Origin: Rhodoplanes serenus
GTDB taxonomy: Bacteria; Pseudomonadota; Alphaproteobacteria; Rhizobiales; Xanthobacteraceae
Length of the DNA stretch: 40,449 nt
Reading direction: 5' to 3'
NCBI GenBank assembly: GCA_945893145.1
Contig: CAMDDZ010000050.1
Coordinates: 1-40,449 of the forward strand
The translations under genes and the position numbers were made by a program. Shown here piece after piece: positions 24,908 to 33,298 of the stretch. A model generated the notes under the pieces. The model was not told the origin of the DNA. It saw only the letters and a list, made by a program, of their open reading frames with translations, and did not search any database. The stretch's first letter is position 1. Each line of letters starts with the position of its first letter.

Positions 24908-25945
24908 TCAATGCACCAGTGGGCCTTCGGCCTTCTTCCATGCGTCGATGCCGCCCTGGATGTGACAGGCCGAAGTAAAGCCAGCGTCCTGCGCGGCCTG
25001 TACTGCCATCGCGGAGCGCTCACCGAACGCGCAGTAGAACACCAGGCGCTTGCTGGTCGCTTTGGCAAGCTCCTGCAGCATGCCGCCGGCGCAGATGTTT
25101 TCCTGCAGCGTCGGATACGGGACGTGCAAGGAGCCTGGGATCGTGCCGTGCCGCTCGCGCTCGGTGCGTTCGCGCAGGTCGATCAGCGCCACACTGGGCT
25201 GCCCGATCAGCCCAAGCGCCTTCTGCGCGCTCAGCGCCCAGCCGCGGTTGGCAATCTCCTCCTGGAAATAGCCGACCTTCATGTTGGCCGGGATCGCGAC
25301 ATCCATCATCTTCGGATTGGGCAGGTTGAGGCCGTTCATCAGCGCAATGTATTCGTCCACCGATTTGACCTGCAGGCGCGGGTTGAACGCCTTTTCCTCG
25401 CCGATGGTGGAAACGGTATCGCCCTTGTAGTCGTGCGCCGGATAAACCAGCGTCGCCTCGGGCAGTTTCAGCAGCCGGCTGAAAATCGACTCGTACTGCG
25501 CGCGCGGGTCGCCGTTCTGGAAATCAGTGCGGCCGGTGCCGCGGATCAACAGCGTGTCGCCGGTGAACACGCGGTCCGGCATGATGAAGCTGTAGGAATC
25601 GTCGGTATGGCCGGGCGTGTAGATGACGTCGAGGGCCAAGCCCTCGATGGTGAGCTTGTCGCCGTCGGCAAGCCGCATCGAGACCACGTCGGCCTTGGTC
25701 TGCTCGCCCATTACGGTGACGCAATGGGTTTTGTCGCGCAGCGCGCCGAGGCCGGTGATGTGGTCGGCGTGCATGTGGGTATCGACCGCTTTGACGAGCT
25801 TGAGGTCGAGCTCCTTCACCAGCGCCAGATAGCGATCGACCTTCTCGATCACCGGATCGATGATCATCGCTTCGCCGCCGCGGCGGCTCGCGAGCAGATA
25901 CGAATAGGTGCCGGACACCTGATCGAACAGTTGGCGGAAGATCAT
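24908..25945 (-). CDS. Persulfide dioxygenase-rhodanese fusion
   Basis: The 345-residue protein has an N-terminal metallo-beta-lactamase fold with THMHADH (H57, H59, D61, H62), H113 in TPGHTDDS and D130 in FTGDTLL, as in ETHE1-type persulfide dioxygenases. These oxidise glutathione persulfide to sulfite. A C-terminal rhodanese domain (about 235-345) has active Cys305 in YCAFGERS, so sulfur transfer and oxidation are joined in one chain. The start at 25945 has GGAG upstream; an upstream in-frame ATG at 25999 lacks support. It lies downstream of the cysK-alaX-sseA-SDR run, separated by a 155-bp gap with a palindromic repeat. Confidence 0.88.
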   Translation of the reverse strand: MIFRQLFDQVSGTYSYLLASRRGGEAMIIDPVIEKVDRYLALVKELDLKLVKAVDTHMHADHITGLGALRDKTHCVTVMGEQTKADVVSMRLADGDKLTIEGLALDVIYTPGHTDDSYSFIMPDRVFTGDTLLIRGTGRTDFQNGDPRAQYESIFSRLLKLPEATLVYPAHDYKGDTVSTIGEEKAFNPRLQVKSVDEYIALMNGLNLPNPKMMDVAIPANMKVGYFQEEIANRGWALSAQKALGLIGQPSVALIDLRERTERERHGTIPGSLHVPYPTLQENICAGGMLQELAKATSKRLVFYCAFGERSAMAVQAAQDAGFTSACHIQGGIDAWKKAEGPLVH

Positions 25946-25990
25946 GGTGGGTCTCCGCGAAGATTCTGTGGGCACGACGATATCACGAGC

Positions 25991-26087
25991 CGTCATCATC
26001 CGCGAAAGCGGATGATCCAGTATCCTCAGACAGCCCCATTTTTGGTTGCGCGGAGGTTACTGGATGCCCGCTTTCGCAGGCATGACA
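25991..26087. repeat. REP-like inverted repeat in the SDR-dioxygenase gap
   Basis: Two arms of about 30 bases (around CATCCGCGAAAGCGGATGAT... and ...TACTGGATGCCCGCTTTCGC) are imperfect inverted copies separated by about 30 bases. Each arm can also fold on itself. The right arm is the widespread proteobacterial intergenic repeat whose shadow translation reads MPAKAGIQ. It may mark the end of the sulfur operon mRNA. Confidence 0.65.
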
Positions 26088-26100
26088 GCCCGGATGGCCG

Positions 26101-26835
26101 TCACTCCTCGTAGATCATCTTCCGCGTCATGCCGCCATCGACCACGAAATTCGCGCCCGTGACGAAACCCGACCGCTCGCGATCGAGCAGGAAAGCCACG
26201 ATCTCGGCGATGTCCTGCGGCTTGCCGACCCGGCCGGCCGGATGCTGGGCGTGGTCTTTGCGGCGGAGCTTTCCGTAATCTTTCGTTGCGATCCAGCCAG
26301 GACTCACGCAGTTCACCCGCACGTCCGGCCCAAAGCTGATCGACAGCGCGTGCGTCAGCGCGACAAGGCCGCCCTTCGATGCCGCATAGGCTTCGGTGTC
26401 CTTCTCCGACATCTGTGCGCGGGTCGACGCGATGGTAACGATCGAGCCCTTGCTGCGGCGCAACGCGCGCTCGCCGGCGCGCGCGAACAGAAATGCAGCG
26501 GTCAGATTGGTGTCGATCACGCGATACCAGTCGGTGAGCTCGCGGCGTCCGACCGGCTTGCGGATCATGATGCCGGCATTGGATACGATGCCGTCGAGCC
26601 GGCCGAAAGAGTCGAGCATGGCCTCGACAGCCGCCGGCGCGATCTTTTCGTCCGCCACGTCGCCTTCGATCGCGAGCGCCCGGCGCGCGCGGCCATAGGT
26701 GCGAGCGAGCCCCGTCCGTGGCAGGTCGAGCGCGCCGACGTCCCAGCCGGTCGCGAGCAGGTGTTGTGCGACCGCGCGGCCGATGCCATGGGCAGCACCG
26801 GTCACCAGCGCGGCAGGCCGTTTGGATTGAGCCAT
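26101..26835 (-). CDS. Short-chain dehydrogenase/reductase
   Basis: The 244-residue oxidoreductase has the NAD(P)-binding TGAAHGIG at 13-20, the D-V of the adenine pocket, NAGI, a catalytic Ser (IASTRAQ), and Tyr-x-x-x-Lys in YAASKGG. The C-terminal VDGGMT is typical of the classical SDR family. Its start lies 3 bp after the sseA stop, so it is the fourth gene of the cysK run. The substrate is unknown; its place in a sulfur operon does not fix the function. Confidence 0.9.
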   Translation of the reverse strand: MAQSKRPAALVTGAAHGIGRAVAQHLLATGWDVGALDLPRTGLARTYGRARRALAIEGDVADEKIAPAAVEAMLDSFGRLDGIVSNAGIMIRKPVGRRELTDWYRVIDTNLTAAFLFARAGERALRRSKGSIVTIASTRAQMSEKDTEAYAASKGGLVALTHALSISFGPDVRVNCVSPGWIATKDYGKLRRKDHAQHPAGRVGKPQDIAEIVAFLLDRERSGFVTGANFVVDGGMTRKMIYEE

Positions 26836-26838
26836 GAG

Positions 26839-27696
26839 CTACTCTTTGGTGACCGGCAAATCCGGCCTTCCGCCCCATTCGGTCCAGGAGCCGTCGTAAA
26901 GCGCCTTCGGCGATTTGCCGATGGCATCGAGCGCGAACCAGAGGGTTGCCGCGGTCACGCCGGAGCCGCAACTCGTGATCGTCGGCTTGTCGAGATCGAC
27001 GCCGCCGGCCTTGAATTTCTCGGCGATTTTCTCAGCAGCAATCAGCCGGCCGTTCTCGATCAATCCGGTGACCGGCACATTGAACGCGCCCGGCATGTGG
27101 CCGCCGCGCAGACCCGGCCGCGGCTCCGGCGCCACGCCGCGGAAGCGATCGGCCGGCCGCGCATCGACCACCTGTGCGGTTTGGTCGAGCAGCGCCATCT
27201 GCACATCGGTCGCGTTCGCGACCACGCTGGTGTCGAGTGCAGCGTCGAACTTGCGTGGCGTGCGCTTGCCGGGACCGGGCTCGACCGGACGGCCTTCGCT
27301 CCTCCATTTCGGCAGCCCGCCGTCGAGGATATAGACCTTCTTCGCTCCGAAGATGCGGAACGTCCACCACACCCGCGGCGCGCCGCCGAGGCCCGCGCCA
27401 TCGTAGATCACGATGGTGTCGTCCTTGCCGATGCCGAGCTTGCCCGCTTCCGCGGAAAACATCGTGGCGCCGGGCAGCATGTGCGGCAGATCGGTTGAGT
27501 GGTCGGCGACGGCGTCGATATCGAAGAACGCAGCGCCCGGAATGTGGCCCGCGAGAAATTCGGCTTTGGCGTCGCGCTTGAGCGCTGGAAGATAGAACGA
27601 GCCATCGACAATCGTGACCTCGGGCTCGCCGAGTCTTGCGGCGAGCCAATCGGTGGTGACGAGCCATTGGCTCGCAGGCGGACGGGTTTCGGCCAT
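26839..27696 (-). CDS. sseA: 3-mercaptopyruvate sulfurtransferase
   Basis: The 285-residue enzyme moves sulfur from 3-mercaptopyruvate to thiophilic acceptors. It has two tandem rhodanese domains (about 10-140 and 165-280). The active Cys243 lies in CGSGVTA, the loop type of mercaptopyruvate sulfurtransferase rather than thiosulfate sulfurtransferase. R184 and R195 near the second domain start fit substrate-binding positions. It lies 19 bp after alaX and 3 bp before the SDR gene. Confidence 0.92.
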   Translation of the reverse strand: MAETRPPASQWLVTTDWLAARLGEPEVTIVDGSFYLPALKRDAKAEFLAGHIPGAAFFDIDAVADHSTDLPHMLPGATMFSAEAGKLGIGKDDTIVIYDGAGLGGAPRVWWTFRIFGAKKVYILDGGLPKWRSEGRPVEPGPGKRTPRKFDAALDTSVVANATDVQMALLDQTAQVVDARPADRFRGVAPEPRPGLRGGHMPGAFNVPVTGLIENGRLIAAEKIAEKFKAGGVDLDKPTITSCGSGVTAATLWFALDAIGKSPKALYDGSWTEWGGRPDLPVTKE

Positions 27697-27715
27697 GGTC
27701 GTGCTCTTTCTACTC

Positions 27716-28435
27716 TTATACCAACGCGATACGCACGCGCCGGTTCAACTTGCCTTTTTTCTCGACCTGCGTGACCCGTACCGCACCAATCTCGCCGGTC
27801 GAGCGCACATGTGTGCCGCCGCAGGGCTGCAAGTCCAGGCCCGCGATCTCGATCAGCCGCACCTGGCCGGTGCCCATCGGTGGCTTCACCGACATGGTTT
27901 TAATCAGCGCCGGATTGGCTTCGAGCTCGGCGTCGGTGATCCAGCGGCTCGTCACCGCGGAGTTGGCGGCGATCATCTCGGCGAGTTTCGCCGTGATGGC
28001 GTCCTTGTCGAGACCGGCCTCCGGGATGTCGAAGTCGAGCCGGCTCTCGGCCTCACCGACCGATCCCCCGGTCACCGGGTAGGGCAAGATTGCGGACAGC
28101 AGGTGCAGCGCGGTGTGCATCCGCATGCGCGCATGCCGCACGTTCCAGTCGATCGCGGCCTGTAGCGTGTCGCCCACCACAACCGGCAGGGCAGCGCCGG
28201 GAGCGGGCACATGCGCGATCTCGGTCTTGCTCTGGTCGATGAAGATGACATTGGCGAGCGCGATGGTTTCACCGGATTTCGCCGTCAGTGCGCCGCGGTC
28301 GGCCGGCTGGCCGCCGGACGCTGCATAGAACACGGTGCGGTCGAGCACGATGCTGCCGTCCGGCCGGATGGCGGACACCTTGGCGTCGCACTCCTTGATG
28401 TAGGAGTCTTCACGAAACAGGCAGTCGGTTGCCAT
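27716..28435 (-). CDS. alaX: Alanyl-tRNA editing protein AlaX
   Basis: The 239-residue free-standing editing domain hydrolyses mischarged Ser-tRNA(Ala), and in some members Gly-tRNA(Ala). Zinc ligands H107 and H111 (RMHTALH), and C205 and H209 (CGGTH) are all present. GGQPADRG near residue 41 is the conserved AlaX/AlaRS editing motif. It is 10 bp downstream of cysK. Serine is the precursor of the cysK substrate, so coupling of proofreading to serine/cysteine flux is possible but inferred. Confidence 0.92.
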   Translation of the reverse strand: MATDCLFREDSYIKECDAKVSAIRPDGSIVLDRTVFYAASGGQPADRGALTAKSGETIALANVIFIDQSKTEIAHVPAPGAALPVVVGDTLQAAIDWNVRHARMRMHTALHLLSAILPYPVTGGSVGEAESRLDFDIPEAGLDKDAITAKLAEMIAANSAVTSRWITDAELEANPALIKTMSVKPPMGTGQVRLIEIAGLDLQPCGGTHVRSTGEIGAVRVTQVEKKGKLNRRVRIALV

Positions 28436-28445
28436 CGCGGTCTCG

Positions 28446-29486
28446 TCAGACCTTCTCGAACGGAATTGTGACGTTCGACTTGCGTTCGAGCCAGGCCGGC
28501 ACCGGCAGTTTCTTCGAGCGCAGGAATTCCGGGTTGAACAATTTCGACTGGTAGCGCGTACCGTAGTCAGCGAGCACCGTCACGATAGTGTGGCCCGGCC
28601 CCAATTCCTTGCCGAGCCGGATCGCACCCGCGATGTTGATGCCGGAGGAGCCGCCAAGGCACAGTCCTTCGTGCTCCAACAGATCGAAGATGATTGGCAC
28701 CGCTTCTTCGTCGGGGATCAGATAGGCCTTGTCCGCCTTGAAGTCCTCGATGATTGGCGTCACGCGACCAAGCCCGATGCCTTCGGTGATCGAGCCACCC
28801 TCGGTCGGCTTCGCCTGTCCGGTCGTGAACAGGTTGTACATCGCGGCGCCGCGCGGATCGGCGCAGCCGATCGCGATGCGCTTGTTCTTCTCCCGCAGAA
28901 AAGCCGACGTGCCGGCGAGCGTGCCGCCGGTGCCGACCGCACAGATGAAGCCATCGACTTGGCCGCCGGTCTGCTCCCAGATCTCCGGGCCGGTCGAGAG
29001 ATAATGCGCTTTGCGATTGTCGCGGTTGTTCCATTGGTCGGCGAACAACACACCATTCTTCTCGGTATGGCGCAGTTGATCCGCGAGCCTGCGGCCGATG
29101 TGCTGATAATTGTTCGGATTGGCGTAAGCGACCGCCGGCACCTCGATCAATTGGGCGCCGCAGAGCCGCAGCATGTCTTTCTTTTCCTGGCTCTGCGTTT
29201 CCGGGATGACGATAATGGTGCGATAGCCGCGCGCATCGGCAACGAGCGCAAGCCCGATGCCGGTGTTGCCGGCGGTTGCTTCGACCACGAGACCGCCAGG
29301 GCCGAGTTCGCCGCGTTCCTCCGCCTCGAGGATCATTTGCCGCGCCGGCCGGTCTTTGACCGAGCCGCCCGGATTCATGAATTCGGCCTTGCCCAGAATC
29401 GTGCAACCGGTCTCGGCAGAAGCGCGTTCGAGCTTGATCAGCGGCGTGTTGCCGATTGCTTCGACGATGCCGTCGCGGATTTGCAT
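28446..29486 (-). CDS. cysK: Cysteine synthase (O-acetylserine sulfhydrylase family)
   Basis: The 346-residue PLP enzyme makes cysteine from O-acetylserine and sulfide. PLP Lys44 lies in NPGGSVKDRPA, the substrate loop is TAGNTG (TSGNTG in the classical enzyme), and the phosphate-binding GTGGT is in VGTGGTLAG. It is somewhat longer than typical CysK, with a C-terminal extension (KSNVTIPFEKV). The TAGNTG variant leaves room for a related beta-replacement activity. It is first of four closely spaced genes with sulfur and proofreading roles. Confidence 0.9.
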   Translation of the reverse strand: MQIRDGIVEAIGNTPLIKLERASAETGCTILGKAEFMNPGGSVKDRPARQMILEAEERGELGPGGLVVEATAGNTGIGLALVADARGYRTIIVIPETQSQEKKDMLRLCGAQLIEVPAVAYANPNNYQHIGRRLADQLRHTEKNGVLFADQWNNRDNRKAHYLSTGPEIWEQTGGQVDGFICAVGTGGTLAGTSAFLREKNKRIAIGCADPRGAAMYNLFTTGQAKPTEGGSITEGIGLGRVTPIIEDFKADKAYLIPDEEAVPIIFDLLEHEGLCLGGSSGINIAGAIRLGKELGPGHTIVTVLADYGTRYQSKLFNPEFLRSKKLPVPAWLERKSNVTIPFEKV

Positions 29487-29862
29487 TGTGGGACACCCAG
29501 GCAGGAGAGGCGGACCCTAGAGGACCGCCGTTTCGCCGACAAGGCGGGCGGCCGGGTGGGCAAGGCGTGGAATGGCTGCGTTGAAGCGCCGCGACAGCGC
29601 CCAAACCGGGCTGTGCGGCCTGATTGAACACAAAGGTTAACGTCCGGGCCGCCGCAACGCTCAGCCGCAACGCTCAAATGTCCGGTTTCGGCGCAATTCC
29701 TTCAAATGCTGACACGGCTGGCAACATTCGCGAAACCATACGGCTGTTAGCGAAAATCGCCGTCCCGGTACATTCACTTATTCTTTTCCAAGCCCCGTTA
29801 GGAAATTGCCCCCAGGGACGGGCATTTCGGCACCGGCCGCGAGCGCGGAAGGCGAAAGAAAA
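29487..29862. other. Divergent intergenic region, cysK / GGDEF gene
   Basis: This 376-bp region must hold the leaders of both divergent genes. It contains two copies of CGCAACGCTCA three bases apart near 29655-29680, and the AT-richer stretch TTCACTTATTCTTTTCC near 29773. No convincing promoter, riboswitch or gene could be picked out. Confidence 0.3.
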
Positions 29863-31113
29863 ATGGGTCTCGACGTCAACACGCTGTTTCTTGTCACCAT
29901 TTATGTCGAGGCCATGCTTGGCCTGCTGCTGCTGTTCGCGTGGATTCAGAACGCGGGCATTCATGCGGTGGCCTGGTGGGGCTGCTCCCATCTTTTGCTC
30001 GCCGGCTCGGTCGTGCTGTTCGGCATGTTCGGGCAGGTTTCCGACGCGATCTCGATCGATCTGGCCAACGCCATCCTGTTCACCGCATTCGCGGTGACCT
30101 GGACCGGCGCACGCGTGTTCGACGGCCGTTCGCCGCAGCCGATGTATCTGGTCGGCGGCGCCGTGGTCTGGCTGCTCGCCTGCCGCGCGCCGTTCTTCGC
30201 CGACTCGATGGAGGCGCGCGTTCTGCTGAGCTCCGCCATCATCGCGGCCTACACCTGGGCCACCGCTTACGAATTCTGGCGTGGCCGCAGCGAGCCGCTG
30301 GTGTCGCGCTGGCCCGCGATCTTCATGCTGTTCGCCCACGGCGCACTGTTCCTGCTGCGCACGCCGCTGTCGCAAATTCTGCCGTGGTCGCCCACCAATC
30401 AGGTGTTCGATAGCGTCTGGCTCACCGTGCTGAGCTTCGAGGCGCTGCTGTTCACCATCGCGATCGCGTTCATCCTGCTCGCCATGGCGAAGGAGCGCAC
30501 CGAGCTGCGCCACAAGACCGCCGCCCTGGTCGATCCGTTGACCGGCATTGCCAATCGGCGTGCGTTCCTCGAGCAAGCCATGGCGCTCACCAAGCGGCAG
30601 GGCAATGAACTTCGCCCGGCCTCGGTGCTGCTCGCCGACCTCGACCATTTCAAATCGATCAACGACCGCTTCGGCCATGCCGTGGGCGATCATGTGCTGC
30701 AAGTCTTTGCCGAGACCGCGAGCGCCAAGCTCGGGCCGTGCGACCTGATCGGTCGCCTCGGCGGCGAGGAATTTGCCATCGTGCTGCACGATGCGGGTCG
30801 CGACAAAGGCCTCGCCATCGCCGAGCGCATCCGTCTGTCGTTTGCCGACGCCGCGACCGAGGTCGATGGCCGGCCGGTGGGTGGCACCGTCAGCATGGGC
30901 ATGGTGGTGAGCGACGACGGCGCTGTCGATGTGCCGACGCTCTTGGCGCAGGCCGACGAGGCGCTCTATTGCGCCAAGGAGCGCGGCCGCAACCGGATCG
31001 AGGTCGCTTCGCTGGAACTCGTCCTGCAACGCGCCCAGCACGCTCTGGACAAGGACGCCGCCGCCAAAGAACTGGCCGTCGGCCAGGCTGCGGCGGCTTC
31101 CTCCGCGGCCTGA
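29863..31113 (+). CDS. Membrane-anchored diguanylate cyclase (GGDEF)
   Basis: The 416-residue protein has about six hydrophobic segments (1-215) forming a membrane sensor, then a GGDEF domain (about 225-385). The active loop GGEEF is at 300-304, with DLDHFKSIND for metal and nucleotide binding, so it should make cyclic di-GMP. The residues before the loop read GPCD in place of R-x-x-D, so the usual product-inhibition site is missing. An Ala-rich tail follows. The start at 29863 has GGAAGG upstream. No EAL or HD-GYP partner is nearby. Confidence 0.9.
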   Translation: MGLDVNTLFLVTIYVEAMLGLLLLFAWIQNAGIHAVAWWGCSHLLLAGSVVLFGMFGQVSDAISIDLANAILFTAFAVTWTGARVFDGRSPQPMYLVGGAVVWLLACRAPFFADSMEARVLLSSAIIAAYTWATAYEFWRGRSEPLVSRWPAIFMLFAHGALFLLRTPLSQILPWSPTNQVFDSVWLTVLSFEALLFTIAIAFILLAMAKERTELRHKTAALVDPLTGIANRRAFLEQAMALTKRQGNELRPASVLLADLDHFKSINDRFGHAVGDHVLQVFAETASAKLGPCDLIGRLGGEEFAIVLHDAGRDKGLAIAERIRLSFADAATEVDGRPVGGTVSMGMVVSDDGAVDVPTLLAQADEALYCAKERGRNRIEVASLELVLQRAQHALDKDAAAKELAVGQAAAASSAA

Positions 31114-31132
31114 TCGGGCTCATCCTCGCTGT

Positions 31133-31166
31133 TGCTGCAAGTCTGTCATTGCAGCAAGTCTGCCAT
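31133..31166. repeat. Imperfect tandem 17-bp repeat
   Basis: TGCTGCAAGTCTGTCAT is followed directly by TGCAGCAAGTCTGCCAT (15 of 17 identical), just after the GGDEF gene. Role unknown. Confidence 0.5.
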
Positions 31167-31250
31167 TCCGTTGCCGGCCGGCCGCAATTAGCGGTCGCCG
31201 GGCGGTGAAAAATTGGTAGTGTCCGTCACCCGGCCGGTGACGCGAACCCG

Positions 31251-31499
31251 ATGATCGAAACAATCGAGCTTGAGAAATGCACTGGCTGCGGCATTTGCGA
31301 TGTCGTCTGCCCGGCTGACGTGATCCACATGGAGCCGGTGCCGGTCGGCGAGGAAATCGCGGGTCTGGTGCGGACCAAGCTGCTGCCGGTCATCAAGTTC
31401 CGCGAGCACTGCATCACCTGTTTCTCGTGCGAGATTTTCTGCCCGGAGCGCATCGTCGATGTGCATCCGTCGGTCAAGAACAGGCCGCGGCCATGGTGA
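31251..31499 (+). CDS. Dicluster 4Fe-4S ferredoxin (AprB-like)
   Basis: The 82-residue protein has two cysteine sets, C10-x2-C13-x2-C16-x3-C20-P and C54-x2-C57-x2-C60-x3-C64-P, for two [4Fe-4S] clusters. A 33-residue loop separates the halves. Its end overlaps the start of the following FAD enzyme by 7 bp, so it should be that enzyme's electron partner. This gene order matches aprB-aprA (adenylylsulfate reductase) and related pairs. The AprB C-terminal tail is not evident, so true AprB function is uncertain. Confidence 0.85.
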   Translation: MIETIELEKCTGCGICDVVCPADVIHMEPVPVGEEIAGLVRTKLLPVIKFREHCITCFSCEIFCPERIVDVHPSVKNRPRPW

Positions 31500-33223
31500 G
31501 CACGCCAGCCAAACTCGACGGCGTGCTGATCGACACCGACGTGCTGGTGATTGGCGGCGGGGCAGGAGGGCTGCTGGCCGCGCTATCGGCCAAGCGTCAT
31601 GGCCCGCCCGGCACGCGGGTCACGCTGGTGGATTCCTGGCTGATCGGCCGCACCGGCCACACCGCCTTCTCCAATGCCTGGAAGATCGTGGTGTTTCCCG
31701 ACGACGATATCGACGGCATTCTGCGCGAGATCGTGGCCGGCAATGACGGCATGGTCGATCAATTGCTGGTTCGCGAGGTGCTGGCGAACTCCTACGCCCG
31801 GCTCAAGGACTTTGAAGCGATCGGCATGACCTTCGGCCGCGACGAAGCCGGCCAATACAAGCGCCGGCCAACCCGCGGACTCGATCTCGCCCGCGTCATG
31901 TATCCGGAGGGCGGCGGGGTCGATTTCGCCTGGAAGCTCCGCCTCGCGCTTGAGCGCGAAGGCGTGCAGCTTCTCGACCGCATCTTCATTACTGGCTTGA
32001 TGGGCGGTGGCACTGGCCAGATCAGCGGCGCGACCGGCATTCACAGCCGCACCGGCGTCTTTCACGCCATCAAGGCGCGCGCCACCATCGTTGCCACCAA
32101 CGCGATTACGTTCCGCTCGGGCTTTGTGCGCGACATCACAGGCACCGGGACGCTGCTGGCCTACCGAGCGGGGGCGGCGCTGCGCAACGCCGAGTTTTCC
32201 TACGTGCGGCCGGGCACGCCGAAGTTCTATTTCGAGGGCATCACCTTCGCGATCCAGGAGGGCGCGCGCTGGACCAACGCCAAAGGCGAGACCTTCATGC
32301 GCGACTACGAGCCCGACTGGGCCGACGAGGCCGACGTGCCCCGCATCGCGCGCGCCATGGCGATCGAGAACAAGGAAGGCCGCGGCCCGCTTTACCTCGA
32401 CATGTCGCCCATCCGCGAGGATTTCCGGGAGTATTTCATCCAGAGCAAGGTCAAGTGGATGGACTACTTCTTCCGCAAGCTCGGCGATGAGGCGAAGACC
32501 GACATGTTCGGCAAGACGCCTTATTACGCGCTCAACCAGATGACCAAGATGGGCATCCGCACCGGGCCGGATTGCCGTTCCGACGTGCCGGGTTTGCTGT
32601 CGGCAGGCTTGGCGCAGGCCGGCTGCGCCAACCATTTCGCGGGCTTCCACATCGGGCTTTGCGTCGGCAACGGTTGGATCGCGGGCCGCTCTGCCATCGA
32701 GGATCTGGACCGGCTGCCGGCCGCCAAGCTCGATACCGCCGAGGTCAATGCGCTGCATGGTGAGACGATGCGGCCGCTCGATGGCTCGGCACAGGCCGAG
32801 TCCGACCGCATCCTGCGCGACCTGCAGGCCGTGATGTTCGCCTGGGATGTCGGCATCCTCAAACGTGCCGACCGGCTGCAGGAGGCGTTCAACCAGATCG
32901 AGACGCTCGATCAGGAGTTCAAATCCATTTCGGCGCCCCATACGCACGAGCTGGTGCGGCTCAAGGAGACCGAGGCGATGCTGCTGGCGGCGCGCTTCAT
33001 CCTCGGTGCCTCGCTGTTCCGCACCGAATCCCGGCTGTCGCACTTCCGCGAAGACCACGAGGCGCGCGACGACAAGGAATGGCTGGTCTGGGTCGATGTT
33101 GCCGAAACCGGGAACGGCCCGAGCTTTGTGAAGACCCCGGTGCCGACCCCGCTCTGCCCGGCGACGCCGCTGACGCGGCGCCCGACCCGGCTGGCTCCCC
33201 GCCAGGCTGTCGGCGGCGTCTAA
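31493..33223 (+). CDS. FAD-dependent oxidoreductase, fumarate reductase/AprA-like
   Basis: The 576-residue flavoprotein has the dinucleotide-binding VIGGGAGGLLAA (19-30) and SWLIGRTGHTAFSNAW for FAD covering. A C-terminal helical domain has LVRLKETEAMLLAARFILGAS, followed by the flavoprotein C-terminal features FRTESRLSHFREDHE. This plan fits the succinate dehydrogenase/fumarate reductase/adenylylsulfate reductase superfamily. No membrane-anchor, APS-kinase or sulfite-reductase genes are adjacent. It starts inside the ferredoxin gene (7-bp overlap). Candidates are an AprA-like reductase or a new dehydrogenase; the substrate cannot be assigned. A GTG one codon downstream of the ATG is an alternative start. 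Confidence 0.85.
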   Translation: MVSTPAKLDGVLIDTDVLVIGGGAGGLLAALSAKRHGPPGTRVTLVDSWLIGRTGHTAFSNAWKIVVFPDDDIDGILREIVAGNDGMVDQLLVREVLANSYARLKDFEAIGMTFGRDEAGQYKRRPTRGLDLARVMYPEGGGVDFAWKLRLALEREGVQLLDRIFITGLMGGGTGQISGATGIHSRTGVFHAIKARATIVATNAITFRSGFVRDITGTGTLLAYRAGAALRNAEFSYVRPGTPKFYFEGITFAIQEGARWTNAKGETFMRDYEPDWADEADVPRIARAMAIENKEGRGPLYLDMSPIREDFREYFIQSKVKWMDYFFRKLGDEAKTDMFGKTPYYALNQMTKMGIRTGPDCRSDVPGLLSAGLAQAGCANHFAGFHIGLCVGNGWIAGRSAIEDLDRLPAAKLDTAEVNALHGETMRPLDGSAQAESDRILRDLQAVMFAWDVGILKRADRLQEAFNQIETLDQEFKSISAPHTHELVRLKETEAMLLAARFILGASLFRTESRLSHFREDHEARDDKEWLVWVDVAETGNGPSFVKTPVPTPLCPATPLTRRPTRLAPRQAVGGV

Positions 33224-33248
33224 GCCATCGGTAGCCAACAAAGCCGAA

Positions 33249-33272
33249 CGCCGCCGGTTTGAGCTGGCGGCG
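33249..33272. terminator. Hairpin between convergent genes
   Basis: CGCCGCC and GGCGGCG form a 7-bp GC stem with a 10-base loop between the flavoprotein and the L,D-transpeptidase genes. No U-tract is present on either side, so it is a weak candidate. Confidence 0.35.
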
Positions 33273-33298
33273 TCCGCGAAAGTCCGATGGTACGGGCG

